Made by a program: the position numbers and the translations under genes. This document shows, one piece after another, positions 22,893 to 32,154 of a stretch of 52,425 nt of DNA; positions within the stretch are counted from its first letter, which is position 1; every line of letters begins with the position of its first letter. The stretch is taken from the NCBI RefSeq assembly GCF_014384905.1, contig NZ_JACRSV010000006.1:1-52425 (forward strand). The letters run 5' to 3'. The notes beneath the pieces were generated by a model, which saw nothing but the letters and a program-made list of their open reading frames with translations, was not told where the DNA came from and did not search any database. This DNA comes from Fumia xinanensis (GTDB lineage: Bacteria > Bacillota > Clostridia > Oscillospirales > Ruminococcaceae).

Positions 22893-23432
22893 ATGGCTCG
22901 TCTGAGAGATTATTATAAAAGCGATGTAGCCCCTGCTCTGATGAAGAAATTCGGCTACAAAAGTGTCATGCAGATTCCGAAGATTGAAAAGGTAGTTATC
23001 AACGTAGGTTGTGGTGAAGCACGCGAAAATCAGAAGATGATGGACGCTGTTTTGAAGGATTTGACCGCGATTACAGGACAGAAACCGGTTACCTGTAAAG
23101 CAAAAAAATCCGTCGCTAACTTTAAACTTCGTGAAGGCATGATCATCGGCGCCAAGGTGACCCTGCGCGCTGAAAAAATGTATGAGTTCATTGACCGTTT
23201 TTTCAATGTTGCTCTTCCCCGCGTAAGAGATTTCAGAGGAATTAATCCCGACGCTTTTGATGGCCGCGGTAACTACTCCATGGGCCTCAAAGAGCAGCTC
23301 ATATTCCCTGAAATTGAATACGATAAAATCGATAAAATCCGTGGTATGGACATCTGCTTCGTTACCACTGCAAAAACCGATGAAGAAGCCCGTGAGCTTT
23401 TGACACTGATGGGCGCTCCATTTTCTAAATAA
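22893..23432 (+). CDS. rplE: Ribosomal protein L5
   Basis: Binds 5S rRNA in the central protuberance and touches P-site tRNA. It has 179 residues; NVGCGEARENQKM, the GQKPVTCKAKKSVANFKLREG region (landmarks GQKPV and KLREG) and the RDFRGINPDAFDGRGNYS loop region confirm it. GGAGG lies upstream. Confidence 0.98.
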   Translation: MARLRDYYKSDVAPALMKKFGYKSVMQIPKIEKVVINVGCGEARENQKMMDAVLKDLTAITGQKPVTCKAKKSVANFKLREGMIIGAKVTLRAEKMYEFIDRFFNVALPRVRDFRGINPDAFDGRGNYSMGLKEQLIFPEIEYDKIDKIRGMDICFVTTAKTDEEARELLTLMGAPFSK

Positions 23433-23448
23433 GGGAGGAAATAATTAA

Positions 23449-23634
23449 ATGGCTAAAAGATCTATGATTGTCAAACAGCAAAGAGAGCCTAAGTTTTCCA
23501 CCCGTGCCTACAGCAGGTGCAAAATCTGCGGTCGCCCCCACGCTTATCTGAGAAAATACGGCATCTGCCGCATCTGCTTCAGAGAACTGGCCTATAAAGG
23601 GCAGATTCCCGGCGTGAAGAAGGCCAGCTGGTAA
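23449..23634 (+). CDS. rpsN: Ribosomal protein S14, zinc-binding (type Z)
   Basis: 30S head protein. The 61-residue length and two CxxC pairs (CKICG and CRICF) define the zinc-dependent short form. The sequence ends with the conserved PGVKKASW. No zinc-free paralogue is seen in the window. It lies between L5 and S8 as usual. Confidence 0.98.
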   Translation: MAKRSMIVKQQREPKFSTRAYSRCKICGRPHAYLRKYGICRICFRELAYKGQIPGVKKASW

Positions 23635-23660
23635 AGTACCGAGTAAAGGAGGTTGACGGT

Positions 23661-24059
23661 ATGCAAATCACCGATACAATCGCAGATATGCTGACCCGCA
23701 TCCGTAATGCGAATTCAGCTAAACACGACACGGTGGATATTCCTGCATCTAATATGAAGAAATCGATCGCGCAGATCCTCGTTGACGAAGGATATGTAAA
23801 AGGCTTTCAGGTCATTGAAGACGGAAAGCAGGGCGTGATTCGTATGACGCTAAAATACGGCGACAACAAAACCCCGGTGCTCACCGGACTGCGCAGAGTT
23901 TCCAAACCTGGCCTGCGTATTTATTCTAACTGCGAGGAAATGCCCAGGGTCATGAAAGGCCTCGGCATCGCCATCGTTTCCACATCCAAAGGCGTAATGA
24001 CCGATAAAAAGGCGCGCAAAGAGAATGTGGGCGGCGAAGTCCTTGCATTTGTATGGTAA
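23661..24059 (+). CDS. rpsH: Ribosomal protein S8
   Basis: 30S assembly protein binding the central 16S domain, and in E. coli the spc operon repressor. It has 132 residues: DTIADMLTRIRNAN at the start and the GGEVLAFVW C-terminus are hallmarks. GGAGG precedes the ATG; rplF starts 14 bp later. Confidence 0.98.
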   Translation: MQITDTIADMLTRIRNANSAKHDTVDIPASNMKKSIAQILVDEGYVKGFQVIEDGKQGVIRMTLKYGDNKTPVLTGLRRVSKPGLRIYSNCEEMPRVMKGLGIAIVSTSKGVMTDKKARKENVGGEVLAFVW

Positions 24060-24073
24060 GGAGGTAAATAGCT

Positions 24074-24613
24074 ATGTCTCGAATTGGTAGAAAACCCATT
24101 GCTGTTCCCTCCGGTGTCGATGTAAAAATCGACGGCAGCCATATTGCTGTGAAAGGACCTAAGGGAACTCTGGAAAGAGACGTCCACAAGGATATAACTG
24201 TCGCTCTTGAGAATAACGAGATTATCGTTACAAGACCCAGCGACAATAAAAACCACAGAGCGCTTCACGGCCTGACCAGATCTTTGGTCAACAACATGGT
24301 TGTAGGCGTGACTGAAGGCTTCAGCAAAACTTTGGAAGTCAACGGCGTTGGTTACCGTGCCGCAAAGCAGGGCAAGGACCTCGTCATGAACCTGGGGTAT
24401 TCCCACCAGGTCATCATGTCCGAAATTGACGGCATTTCCATTGAAGTGCCGGCTCCCAACAAAATTGTAATTTCCGGCCCCGACAAGCAGAAGGTTGGAC
24501 AGTTTGCGGCAAACGTCCGCGAGAAACGTCCTCCGGAGCCCTATAAAGGCAAGGGAATTAAGTACGCTGAAGAATATATCCAGCGCAAAGAAGGCAAGAC
24601 TGGTAAGAAGTAA
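24074..24613 (+). CDS. rplF: Ribosomal protein L6
   Basis: 50S protein near the GTPase-associated centre. It has 179 residues with MSRIGRKPIAVP at the start, two repeated L6 domains and the C-terminal signature RPPEPYKGKGIKY. An AAGGAGG site overlaps the rpsH stop. Confidence 0.98.
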   Translation: MSRIGRKPIAVPSGVDVKIDGSHIAVKGPKGTLERDVHKDITVALENNEIIVTRPSDNKNHRALHGLTRSLVNNMVVGVTEGFSKTLEVNGVGYRAAKQGKDLVMNLGYSHQVIMSEIDGISIEVPAPNKIVISGPDKQKVGQFAANVREKRPPEPYKGKGIKYAEEYIQRKEGKTGKK

Positions 24614-24631
24614 TTAAAGGAGTGACAAGCA

Positions 24632-24991
24632 ATGGTAAATAAGCCTGATAGCAACAAGGCTCGTTTAAAGAGACACCGCAGGGTGCGCGGCAAAATCAGC
24701 GGCACACCTGAGCGTCCACGCTTAAATGTATTCCGCTCCGCTAAGCATATCTACGCTCAACTGATTGATGACGTAAACGGCGTTACCCTTGCAGCAGCTG
24801 CTTCCACCGATAAGGATTTCGACTTAAACGGCGGCAACAAAGAAGGCGCATTTAAAGTTGGACAGAAAATTGCTGAAAAAGCTGCAGCAAAAGGAATCAC
24901 CGAAGTAGTGTTCGACCGTGGCGGTTACATCTTCCACGGCAGAGTAGAGCAGTTAGCCGCAGGAGCCCGTGAAAGCGGCCTCAAGTTCTAA
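24632..24991 (+). CDS. rplR: Ribosomal protein L18
   Basis: 5S rRNA-binding protein of the central protuberance. It has 119 residues, with RHRRVRGKISGTPERPRLNV near the N-terminus and the FDRGGYIFHGRV motif near the C-terminus. The ATG has AAAGGAG upstream. Confidence 0.98.
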   Translation: MVNKPDSNKARLKRHRRVRGKISGTPERPRLNVFRSAKHIYAQLIDDVNGVTLAAAASTDKDFDLNGGNKEGAFKVGQKIAEKAAAKGITEVVFDRGGYIFHGRVEQLAAGARESGLKF

Positions 24992-25006
24992 TGAGGAGGT
25001 ATTCGT

Positions 25007-25507
25007 TTGGCTAGAATAGAAAATCCCGCTTCGGATTTGCAGGAAAGAGTCGTAGCGATTAACCGTGTTTCCAAAACCGTAAAAGGCGGTCGTATCTTCA
25101 AATTTGCAGCTTTGGTTGTAGTTGGAGACGGCAATGGCAAAATCGGTTTTGGCCTTGGTAAATCGGGAGAGGTTCCCGACGCGATCCGCAAAGGCATCGA
25201 AGACGCGAAGAAAAATATGATCCAGATCGCTCTGAAAGGCACCACCATTCCTCACGAAGTTATCGGTGAGTTTGGCGCCGGCAGAGTGCTTTTGAAACCG
25301 GCTCCAGAAGGTACTGGAGTTATCGCTGGTGGCCCTGTCCGTGCTGTTGTTGAAACCGCCGGCATCAAGGACATCAGAACCAAAGCTCTGCGTTCCAACA
25401 ATCCTTGTAACGTTGTCAGAGCGACCATCAATGGTTTGCAGTCCTTGAGAACCGCCCAGCAGGTTGCGGCGATCAGAGGCAAATCTGTTGAAGAGATTTT
25501 AGGTTAG
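25007..25507 (+). CDS. rpsE: Ribosomal protein S5
   Basis: 30S protein affecting decoding fidelity. At 166 residues it is normal, with ERVVAINRVSKTVKGGR, FAALVVVGDGNGKIGFG and the LRSNNPCNVVRATINGL-type C-terminal region (given as landmarks). The start is TTG behind GAGGAGG. Confidence 0.98.
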   Translation: MARIENPASDLQERVVAINRVSKTVKGGRIFKFAALVVVGDGNGKIGFGLGKSGEVPDAIRKGIEDAKKNMIQIALKGTTIPHEVIGEFGAGRVLLKPAPEGTGVIAGGPVRAVVETAGIKDIRTKALRSNNPCNVVRATINGLQSLRTAQQVAAIRGKSVEEILG

Positions 25508-25518
25508 GGGGCAGACTT

Positions 25519-25698
25519 ATGGCAAACCTCAAAGTGAAACTTGTTAAAGGTCTTGCTGGGAAGAAGAAAGACCAGATTGCCATTGCCGCTTCTCTTGGCT
25601 TGAGAAAAGTCGGCGACGTTACCGTTCAGCCGGATAACGCTGCCACCAAAGGCAAGGTTTTTAAAATTTCCCACCTCGTCGAGGTTACAGAAGACTAG
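25519..25698 (+). CDS. rpmD: Ribosomal protein L30
   Basis: A 59-residue 50S protein beginning MANLKVKLVKGLAGKKKDQ and ending with ISHLVEVTED. It lies in the fixed S5-L30-L15 order, with AGGGGGC upstream. It is short but the family signatures LKVKLVKG and LGLRKVGD are unmistakable. Confidence 0.97.
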   Translation: MANLKVKLVKGLAGKKKDQIAIAASLGLRKVGDVTVQPDNAATKGKVFKISHLVEVTED

Positions 25699-25713
25699 TA
25701 AGGAGGTGCGAGT

Positions 25714-26160
25714 ATGAAACTGCACGAATTAGCTCCGGCAGCCGGCTCTAAAAAAGAGCATTTCCGCGTCGGCCGCGGTCACGGTTCCGGTAATGGAAAA
25801 ACAGCAGGTAAAGGTCATAAAGGCCAAAACGCCCGTTCCGGCGGTGGCGTAAGACCTGGATTCGAAGGCGGACAGATGCCTTTGCACAGACGTCTTCCCA
25901 AAAGAGGATTCAATAACTACAATTTTGCTACCAAATACGCCATCGTAAACCTCACCGATTTGCAGGACAAATTTGAGGATGGCGCAGTGGTAGACACCGA
26001 TGCTCTCATCGCTTCGGGCCTCGTCAACAAACAGTACGACGGCGTGAAAGTTCTCGGCAACGGCGAAATCAGCAAGAAATTAACCGTTAAGGCTGCTGCC
26101 TTCTCCCAATCTGCCAAAGAAAAGATTGAGGCCGCAGGAGGAAAGGCCGAGGTGATGTAA
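25714..26160 (+). CDS. rplO: Ribosomal protein L15
   Basis: 50S late-assembly protein. It has 148 residues, with the Gly-rich GRGHGSGNGKTAGKGHKGQ tail (about 23-41) and PGFEGGQMPLHRRLPKRGF. The ribosome site GGAGG is followed by the ATG at 25714. Its stop is one base before the secY start. Confidence 0.98.
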   Translation: MKLHELAPAAGSKKEHFRVGRGHGSGNGKTAGKGHKGQNARSGGGVRPGFEGGQMPLHRRLPKRGFNNYNFATKYAIVNLTDLQDKFEDGAVVDTDALIASGLVNKQYDGVKVLGNGEISKKLTVKAAAFSQSAKEKIEAAGGKAEVM

Positions 26161-26161
26161 G

Positions 26162-27475
26162 ATGTTTGAAACTTGGAGAAATGCATTCAAACAGCCGGAA
26201 CTTCGCAAGAAGATCCTGTATACTTTGCTTATCCTCCTGATTTTCCGCATCGGTTCCTACATTACCGTACCTTTTCTGGATCCTGTAGCACTTCAGGATC
26301 TGTTCAAAACTGGCGCTGGCTCCGGTGATTTCTTAAGTTACCTGAACATCATGACCGGCGGTGCGCTTTCCCAAGCAACCGTCTTCGCAATGTCTATTAC
26401 GCCTTACATCAACGCGTCCATTATCATACAGCTTTTGACGGTGGCGATTCCTGCATTGGAGCGTCTCCAGAAGGAAGGCTCGGAAGGCCACAAAAAGATT
26501 CAGAAGATCACTCGTTATGTGACGTTGGGTCTGGCGTTGATTCAGGCGACAGCTTTCTACTTCCTGCTGAAAAACAGTCAGGGCAACATCCTAAAATATA
26601 AAAGCGGATTTTCCGGCGTGTTTGCCGCTATCATTATTATAGCGTGCTTCACCGCAGGTACTGCTCTTGTTGTTTGGCTGGGTGACCGGATTTCTGAAAA
26701 GGGTCTGGGCAATGGTATTTCGATTATCCTGTTTGCCGGTATTTTGTCCCGTGGCCCTGCAGCCTTCCAGATGCTGGTCGGCTGGTGGAAGATGGGTTCT
26801 TCCAACCCGGCGTATTATTTCTATGTACCGCTGATTGTAATTGTCTTTATTGCAATGGTTACTTTTATCGTTTGGATGACCAATGCTGAGAGAAGAATCC
26901 CGGTTTCCTATGCAAAACGCGTAGTCGGCCGCAAAATGTATGGCGGACAGAATACACACATTCCGATTAAGGTTAATATGAGCGGCGTTATGCCTATCAT
27001 CTTTGCTATGAGCTTTGTGTCTCTGCCCAACATGATTGCTACTTTCTTGGGCCCAAATGTAAAAGCCGGCGGTTTCTGGGATGGGTTTTTCAAGGCCTTC
27101 CACTCAGATCACTGGGTATACGGCCTGATTTACTTCTTGCTGATCATTGCATTTAACTACTTCTATGTTGCGATTCAGTACAATCCTATCGAGATTGCAA
27201 ACAATCTCCGCAAAAATAATGGCGCGATTCCGGGTATCCGTCCCGGCAAGCCCACATCTGATTTCATCTCCAGAGTTATCTCCAAGGTTACCTTGCTGGG
27301 CGCTCTGTTCCTTGGCCTCATCGCAGTATTCCCGATCATCTTTAGTATGATTACCAAGGCCAATGTTTCTCTCGGCGGTACTTCCATCCTCATCGTTGTC
27401 GGTGTTGCGCTGGAGACCATGAGACAGCTGGAATCCCAGATGATGATGCGCCACCACAAAGGTTTCTTAGAGTAA
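26162..27475 (+). CDS. secY: Preprotein translocase channel SecY
   Basis: Central channel of the Sec translocon in the cytoplasmic membrane. The 437-residue protein has ten predicted transmembrane segments. It begins in the first cytoplasmic helix region (RNAFKQPELRKKILYTLLIL region), has the plug/TM2 region after GGALSQATVFAMSITPYINA, the GLGNGISI motif in TM5 and the cytosolic RRIPVSYAKR loop needed for SecA and ribosome binding. One base separates it from rplO. Confidence 0.98.
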   Translation: MFETWRNAFKQPELRKKILYTLLILLIFRIGSYITVPFLDPVALQDLFKTGAGSGDFLSYLNIMTGGALSQATVFAMSITPYINASIIIQLLTVAIPALERLQKEGSEGHKKIQKITRYVTLGLALIQATAFYFLLKNSQGNILKYKSGFSGVFAAIIIIACFTAGTALVVWLGDRISEKGLGNGISIILFAGILSRGPAAFQMLVGWWKMGSSNPAYYFYVPLIVIVFIAMVTFIVWMTNAERRIPVSYAKRVVGRKMYGGQNTHIPIKVNMSGVMPIIFAMSFVSLPNMIATFLGPNVKAGGFWDGFFKAFHSDHWVYGLIYFLLIIAFNYFYVAIQYNPIEIANNLRKNNGAIPGIRPGKPTSDFISRVISKVTLLGALFLGLIAVFPIIFSMITKANVSLGGTSILIVVGVALETMRQLESQMMMRHHKGFLE

Positions 27476-27490
27476 GAAGGGAGCTTCTAG

Positions 27491-28123
27491 ATGAATCTGA
27501 TTTTATTAGGCGCACCCGGCGCGGGCAAGGGCACGCAGGCGGAAGTAATCTGCGATACCCTCAAAATTCCCGCAATCTCTACAGGAAATATTCTGCGTGA
27601 AGCAATCAAAAATGAGACAGCTCTCGGGATGGAAGCCAAATCCTATATGGATGGCGGAAAACTGGTTCCCGATGAAATTGTCATCAACATTCTGAAGGAA
27701 AGACTCGAAAAGGACGATTGTAAAAACGGTTTTATCCTGGACGGCTTTCCCCGGACAGTCCCGCAGGCGGAAGCCTTGGACAAAATGGGCGTAAACATTG
27801 ACCGAGTCATCGATATCGAAGTCGAAGACGAGAAAATCATGAAGCGCCTGTCAGGCAGACGTGTTTGTGAAGACTGCGGCGCCTCCTACCATCTGGAGTA
27901 CAAACCTTCTAAATCGGAAGGCAAGTGCGACAAATGCGGCGGCAATACAGTACAGCGCAAAGATGACCATCCTGATACGATCAAAGAGCGTTTGCAGGTT
28001 TACCACCAGCAGACAGAACCTTTAAAAGATTACTACTATGCCACCGGCAAGCTCATCGTTGTCGAAGGACAGGAAGATGTAGCCGATACCACGGCACTGA
28101 CCCTAAAAGCTGTGGAGGCGTAG
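27491..28123 (+). CDS. adk: Adenylate kinase
   Basis: Converts ATP plus AMP to two ADP. The 210-residue protein has the P-loop GAPGAGKGTQA (residues 7-17), the AMP-binding GFPRT and a LID domain with CEDCG and CDKCG, forming a Cys4 zinc site as in Gram-positive long-type enzymes. It lies 15 bp downstream of secY with GGGAGC upstream. Confidence 0.97.
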   Translation: MNLILLGAPGAGKGTQAEVICDTLKIPAISTGNILREAIKNETALGMEAKSYMDGGKLVPDEIVINILKERLEKDDCKNGFILDGFPRTVPQAEALDKMGVNIDRVIDIEVEDEKIMKRLSGRRVCEDCGASYHLEYKPSKSEGKCDKCGGNTVQRKDDHPDTIKERLQVYHQQTEPLKDYYYATGKLIVVEGQEDVADTTALTLKAVEA

Positions 28124-28128
28124 TTTTT

Positions 28129-28875
28129 ATGATAGTTTTAAAAACGCAGACTGAGCTCGAAACGATGAAGAAGGCTTGCAAAATTTCAGCCGACGCATTG
28201 AACGTAGCTGAGGAATGGATCAAACCGAATATTACGACCAAGGAAATCGACCGTAAAATTCATGAGTATATCACGAAATGCGGTGCGACACCATCCTTCC
28301 TAAACTATATGGGATATCCCGCTTCTGCTTGCATTTCCGTCAACGATGTGGTCATCCACGGTATTCCGTCGGATTACCACCTCCAAGAGGGCGATATTGT
28401 TAGTATAGATGTTGGGGCTTACTATCAAGGATTTCATGGGGACAACGCCTACACCTTTATTGTGGGTGACACCTCGGATGAAACCAAAGCGCTCTTAAAG
28501 GAAACACAAGCGAGCCTGATGAAAGGCATCGAACAGGCTGTGGTAGGTAACCGCATCGGCGATATTTCCCACGCGGTTGAAACCCACGTGTCCCAGTTCG
28601 GTTATGGGATTGTAAGGCAGTTTGTCGGCCACGGCGTCGGCAAGCACCTGCATGAAGATCCGGAGGTCCCGAATTTCGGGCGGCCCGGAAGAGGTCCCCG
28701 TCTGGTGGAAGGAATGACCATTGCCATCGAGCCGATGATTAACCTTAAAGGTGACGAGGTAAAGGTTATGTCCGACGGCTGGACGACCAAAACGGTTTCA
28801 GGAAGCATGTCTGCTCATTTTGAACACACCATCGCTATCACGAAAAACGGCCCTGTGATTTTGACGGTCCGATAG
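28129..28875 (+). CDS. map: Methionine aminopeptidase, type I
   Basis: Removes the N-terminal Met from nascent proteins. It has 248 residues with all five metal ligands visible: Asp in SIDVGA, Asp in HGDNAYTF, His in VGHGVGKHLHE, Glu in AIEPM and Glu in FEHTI. The order adk-map is the usual one in this cluster. Confidence 0.97.
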   Translation: MIVLKTQTELETMKKACKISADALNVAEEWIKPNITTKEIDRKIHEYITKCGATPSFLNYMGYPASACISVNDVVIHGIPSDYHLQEGDIVSIDVGAYYQGFHGDNAYTFIVGDTSDETKALLKETQASLMKGIEQAVVGNRIGDISHAVETHVSQFGYGIVRQFVGHGVGKHLHEDPEVPNFGRPGRGPRLVEGMTIAIEPMINLKGDEVKVMSDGWTTKTVSGSMSAHFEHTIAITKNGPVILTVR

Positions 28876-28902
28876 ACAAAACAGTTTGGAGGAACGTCAT
28901 CT

Positions 28903-29166
28903 ATGCCGGAATTGAAAGTAGGTTCGGTGGTTCAGAGCATCAGCGGACATGACAAGGGATTTTTTGCGGTGGTAAAAATTGACAGCTCTTTTGCATATCT
29001 TGCGGACGGCCGGTCAAGATTACTGGATAAGCCCAAAAAGAAAAATCCCAAACACCTTCGGGTGACGAATACGGTTTTCGATCCCATGCGAATGGAAACT
29101 AACAAAAAACTGAAACAAGCCCTTTGGCCGTTTAACTACGGTGGGCTTACGCCATCAGACGAGTAG
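28903..29166 (+). CDS. KOW-domain RNA-binding protein (L14e/L27e-like)
   Basis: An 87-residue basic protein with a KOW-type N-terminus (VGSVVQSISGHDKG, residues 5-18) followed by a Lys-rich segment. Such short KOW proteins sit between map and infA in many Clostridia. Its role is not established; ribosome association is inferred from the KOW fold and the location. GGAGG precedes the ATG. Confidence 0.85.
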   Translation: MPELKVGSVVQSISGHDKGFFAVVKIDSSFAYLADGRSRLLDKPKKKNPKHLRVTNTVFDPMRMETNKKLKQALWPFNYGGLTPSDE

Positions 29167-29179
29167 GAGGGAATTTGCC

Positions 29180-29398
29180 TTGTCCAAAGACGATGTAATC
29201 GAAATTGAAGGTGTTGTCAGGGAATCGCTGCCAAACGCGACGTTTAAGGTAGAGCTTCCGAATGGGCATACCATATTGGCTCATATATCGGGAAAACTCC
29301 GGATGAATTTCATCCGTATCCTTCCCGGAGATAAGGTGACAGTCGAAATGTCGCCTTACGATCTCACAAAGGGACGCATCACTTGGCGTTCCAAGTAA
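29180..29398 (+). CDS. infA: Translation initiation factor IF-1
   Basis: Binds the 30S A site during initiation. At 72 residues, with KDDVIEIEGVV at the start, ELPNGHTILAHISGKLRMN in the centre and GDKVTVEMSPYDLTKGRI at the end, it is canonical. I start it at the TTG at 29180 with AGGAGG upstream; the frame stays open further upstream inside the KOW gene. Confidence 0.96.
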   Translation: MSKDDVIEIEGVVRESLPNATFKVELPNGHTILAHISGKLRMNFIRILPGDKVTVEMSPYDLTKGRITWRSK

Positions 29399-29429
29399 AC
29401 ACGAACTGTTCACAAGGAGGTAATTTCAG

Positions 29430-29543
29430 ATGAAAGTAAGACCTTCCGTTAAGCCCATCTGTGAAAAGTGCAAAGTTATCAAGCGCAAAGGCAAAGTTAT
29501 GGTTATTTGCGAGACGAAAAAGCACAAACAACGTCAGGGCTAA
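29430..29543 (+). CDS. rpmJ: Ribosomal protein L36 (zinc-binding)
   Basis: A 37-residue 50S protein starting MKVRPSVKPICEKCK. The ICEKC pair, later Cys in VICET and the HKQRQG end give the zinc-binding C+ form. It has a good AAGGAGG ribosome site and lies in the fixed position between infA and rpsM. Confidence 0.97.
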   Translation: MKVRPSVKPICEKCKVIKRKGKVMVICETKKHKQRQG

Positions 29544-29637
29544 CCCTGCTGCTTTGCTTAAGCAGCGTTAACCCACAGAAGATGGCAATAAACTTAAGTA
29601 CTGCGGGAATTTTTCCTGCATTGGAGGTGCAACTTTA

Positions 29638-30006
29638 ATGGCTCGTATAGCTGGTGTTGACTTGCCAAGAGAAAAGAGAATCGAAATCGGTTTGACTTAC
29701 ATCTTCGGCATCGGTCGTAAATCTGCTAACGATATCCTCGCGGCTACCGGCATCAACCCCGATATCAGGGTGAAAGACCTGACGGAAGACGATGCGACAA
29801 AGCTCCGTGATTATATCGACAAAAACTACGAAGTTGAGGGCGACCTGAGAAGAAACGTTGCTCTGAACATCAAGAGATTGGTTGAAATCGGCTGCTACCG
29901 CGGCGTGCGCCACAGAAAAGGTCTGCCTGTAAGAGGACAGAGAACCAAAACAAACGCACGTACCAGAAAAGGTCCGAAGAAGACCATCGCGAACAAGAAG
30001 AAATAA
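29638..30006 (+). CDS. rpsM: Ribosomal protein S13
   Basis: 30S head protein bridging to the 50S and touching tRNA. It has 122 residues with RIAGVDLPREKRIEIGLTYI-type start, the helix-turn GIGRKSANDIL and the GQRTKTNARTRKGPKK C-terminal tail. Signatures are standard. Confidence 0.98.
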   Translation: MARIAGVDLPREKRIEIGLTYIFGIGRKSANDILAATGINPDIRVKDLTEDDATKLRDYIDKNYEVEGDLRRNVALNIKRLVEIGCYRGVRHRKGLPVRGQRTKTNARTRKGPKKTIANKKK

Positions 30007-30025
30007 TAGGGAGGGATACTGACAC

Positions 30026-30424
30026 ATGGCAAAGGTTACGAAAAAAACCACCGTCCGCAGACGTCGCGAACGTAAAAATATCGAGCGTGGTGCCGTTCAT
30101 ATCCAGTCCACCTTTAACAATACCATCGTTACCATCACCGATACTCAGGGCAACGCAATTTCCTGGGCAAGCGCTGGTGAAATGGGCTTCAGAGGTTCTA
30201 AAAAATCCACTCCTTTTGCTGCTCAGACTGCCGCTGAAAAAGCTGCAAAAGCCGCAATGGAGCATGGCTTGAAAATCGTTGAAGTTTATGTAAAAGGGCC
30301 TGGTTCCGGAAGAGAAGCCGCAATCAGAGCATTGCAGGCTGCGGGCCTCGAGGTACGGATGATCAAAGACGTAACTCCCATCCCGCATAACGGCTGCCGT
30401 CCGCCGAAAAGAAGACGCGTGTAG
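30026..30424 (+). CDS. rpsK: Ribosomal protein S11
   Basis: 30S platform protein near the mRNA exit. It has 132 residues; GAVHIQSTFNNTIVTITD, GFRGSKKSTPFAAQ and the C-terminal TPIPHNGCRPPKRRRV are diagnostic. Confidence 0.98.
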   Translation: MAKVTKKTTVRRRRERKNIERGAVHIQSTFNNTIVTITDTQGNAISWASAGEMGFRGSKKSTPFAAQTAAEKAAKAAMEHGLKIVEVYVKGPGSGREAAIRALQAAGLEVRMIKDVTPIPHNGCRPPKRRRV

Positions 30425-30443
30425 TTTAAGGAGGTGCAAGTAA

Positions 30444-31070
30444 ATGGCAAGATATACCGGTGCGGTATGCAGACTTTGTCGCCGCGAGGGGCAGAAATTG
30501 TTTCTGAAGGGCACGAAATGTTACTCCGAGCATTGCCCCGTAGCTGCTAGAAACTACGCTCCCGGCCAGCATGGCCAGAGCCGTAAAAAAGTTTCTGAAT
30601 ACGGCTTACAGCTCAGAGCGAAACAGACCGCAAAACGTTATTACGGCGTTTTGGAGAGCCAGTTCAGACATTATTTTGAAATGGCTGAGAGAAAACCCGG
30701 CATGACTGGTGAAAACCTGCTTCGTTTGCTGGAAAGCAGACTGGACAACATCGTTTATAGAGCAGGGCTTGCAAATTCCAGAGCGGAAGCAAGACAGCTG
30801 GTCGTCCATAACCACTACAAACTCAATGGCAAGAAAGTTAACATTCCTTCTCTGCTCGTAAAAGAAGGCGATGTCATTTCTGTTGCTGAGAAATCCCGCC
30901 AGAGCGAAAAATTTAAAGCAATCGATGAAACCTGTGGTTCCAGACCCGTTCCCATGTGGCTGGATGCGGATAGAACGAACTACACCGTCAAAGTCCTCCG
31001 TATGCCCAACCGCGACGACATTGATCTGGATGTCCAGGAGCATCTGATTGTCGAGTTGTACTCCAAATAA
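30444..31070 (+). CDS. rpsD: Ribosomal protein S4, zinc-type
   Basis: Primary 16S-binding protein. The 208-residue protein has an N-terminal Cys4 cluster (CRLC plus the CYSEHC pair), which marks the zinc-binding form, and an S4 RNA-binding domain (about 95-160, with LDNIVYRAGLANSRAEARQLV as core, given in parts). In E. coli S4 represses its own operon; no clear S4 leader is seen here. Confidence 0.97.
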   Translation: MARYTGAVCRLCRREGQKLFLKGTKCYSEHCPVAARNYAPGQHGQSRKKVSEYGLQLRAKQTAKRYYGVLESQFRHYFEMAERKPGMTGENLLRLLESRLDNIVYRAGLANSRAEARQLVVHNHYKLNGKKVNIPSLLVKEGDVISVAEKSRQSEKFKAIDETCGSRPVPMWLDADRTNYTVKVLRMPNRDDIDLDVQEHLIVELYSK

Positions 31071-31150
31071 TGTTTGAAGTGCTACTGCGAAGGTGTGTAC
31101 GATTGCAGGCAGCCCATGCTGCTTCTATATACTGCTTAGGAGGGTTATAA

Positions 31151-32101
31151 ATGATTGAGATTGAAAAGCCAGTAATTGAGACGGCCGAGATGAAATCGGA
31201 CGGTACTTACGGAAGATTTGTATTGGAGCCTCTCGAGCGCGGCTTCGGCACTACTCTAGGCAATAGTTTAAGAAGGGTGCTGCTCTCCTCGCTTCCCGGT
31301 GTGGCAGTAACATCAATCAAAATTGATGGCGTTCAACACGAGTTTTCAACAGTACCGGGCGTAAAAGAAGATGTGACCGAAATTGTCCTGAACATGAAGG
31401 GACTGATTGCGAAAATCCACGGCGACGCTCCCAAAACCATTCATATCGAAGCTGAGGGCGAATGCGAAGTCACTGCCGGCGACATCAAAGTGGACTCCGA
31501 AGTGGAGATTCTCGACCCCGGCATGCACATTGCAACTCTTGGCGCGGGCGCTAAGCTGTATATGGAAATCGTCATCGACAAGGGCCGCGGATACGTTCCC
31601 AGCGAGCGCAACAAGCAGAATCTGCAGAACGTGATCGGCGCCATTCCAGTGGACAGCATCTATACACCCGTACTCAAGGTGAATTATACCGTCGAAAACA
31701 CCCGTGTAGGGCAGATTACCGACTACGACAAACTGACAATTGAAGTGTGGACAGATGGGACCATTTCAGCGAAAGAGGCAATCTCTCTGGGAGCCAAGGT
31801 TCTCAACGAGCATCTTAATCTCTTCGTGGATCTGTCAGATGAGGTGTACGCGACCGACATCATGGTCGAAAAAGACGACAAAGGCAAAGAAAAAGTCTTG
31901 GAGATGACCATTGAGGAGCTTGACTTGTCTGTGCGTTCCTTCAACTGTCTCAAACGTGCCGGAATCAACACGGTAGAAGATTTAATCAGCAAGTCCGAGG
32001 AAGAAATGATGAAAGTCAGAAACCTCGGAAGGAAGTCTCTGGAAGAGGTCCTGGCGAAGCTCGATGCCTTGGGCTTCAGCCTCACCCCGGACGACGAATA
32101 A
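31151..32101 (+). CDS. rpoA: RNA polymerase alpha subunit
   Basis: Assembly scaffold of RNA polymerase and contact for activators and UP elements. It has 316 residues: an N-terminal dimerisation domain (GFGTTLGNSLRRVLLSSLPG, residues about 32-51) and a C-terminal DNA-binding domain from about residue 245 (LDLSVRSFNCLKRAGINTV). AGGAGG precedes the ATG. It is in the usual position between rpsD and rplQ. Confidence 0.98.
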   Translation: MIEIEKPVIETAEMKSDGTYGRFVLEPLERGFGTTLGNSLRRVLLSSLPGVAVTSIKIDGVQHEFSTVPGVKEDVTEIVLNMKGLIAKIHGDAPKTIHIEAEGECEVTAGDIKVDSEVEILDPGMHIATLGAGAKLYMEIVIDKGRGYVPSERNKQNLQNVIGAIPVDSIYTPVLKVNYTVENTRVGQITDYDKLTIEVWTDGTISAKEAISLGAKVLNEHLNLFVDLSDEVYATDIMVEKDDKGKEKVLEMTIEELDLSVRSFNCLKRAGINTVEDLISKSEEEMMKVRNLGRKSLEEVLAKLDALGFSLTPDDE

Positions 32102-32154
32102 ATACTATTTGTATATAAAAATAGTATAATACTGAAGGTTAGGAGTGAATTTCG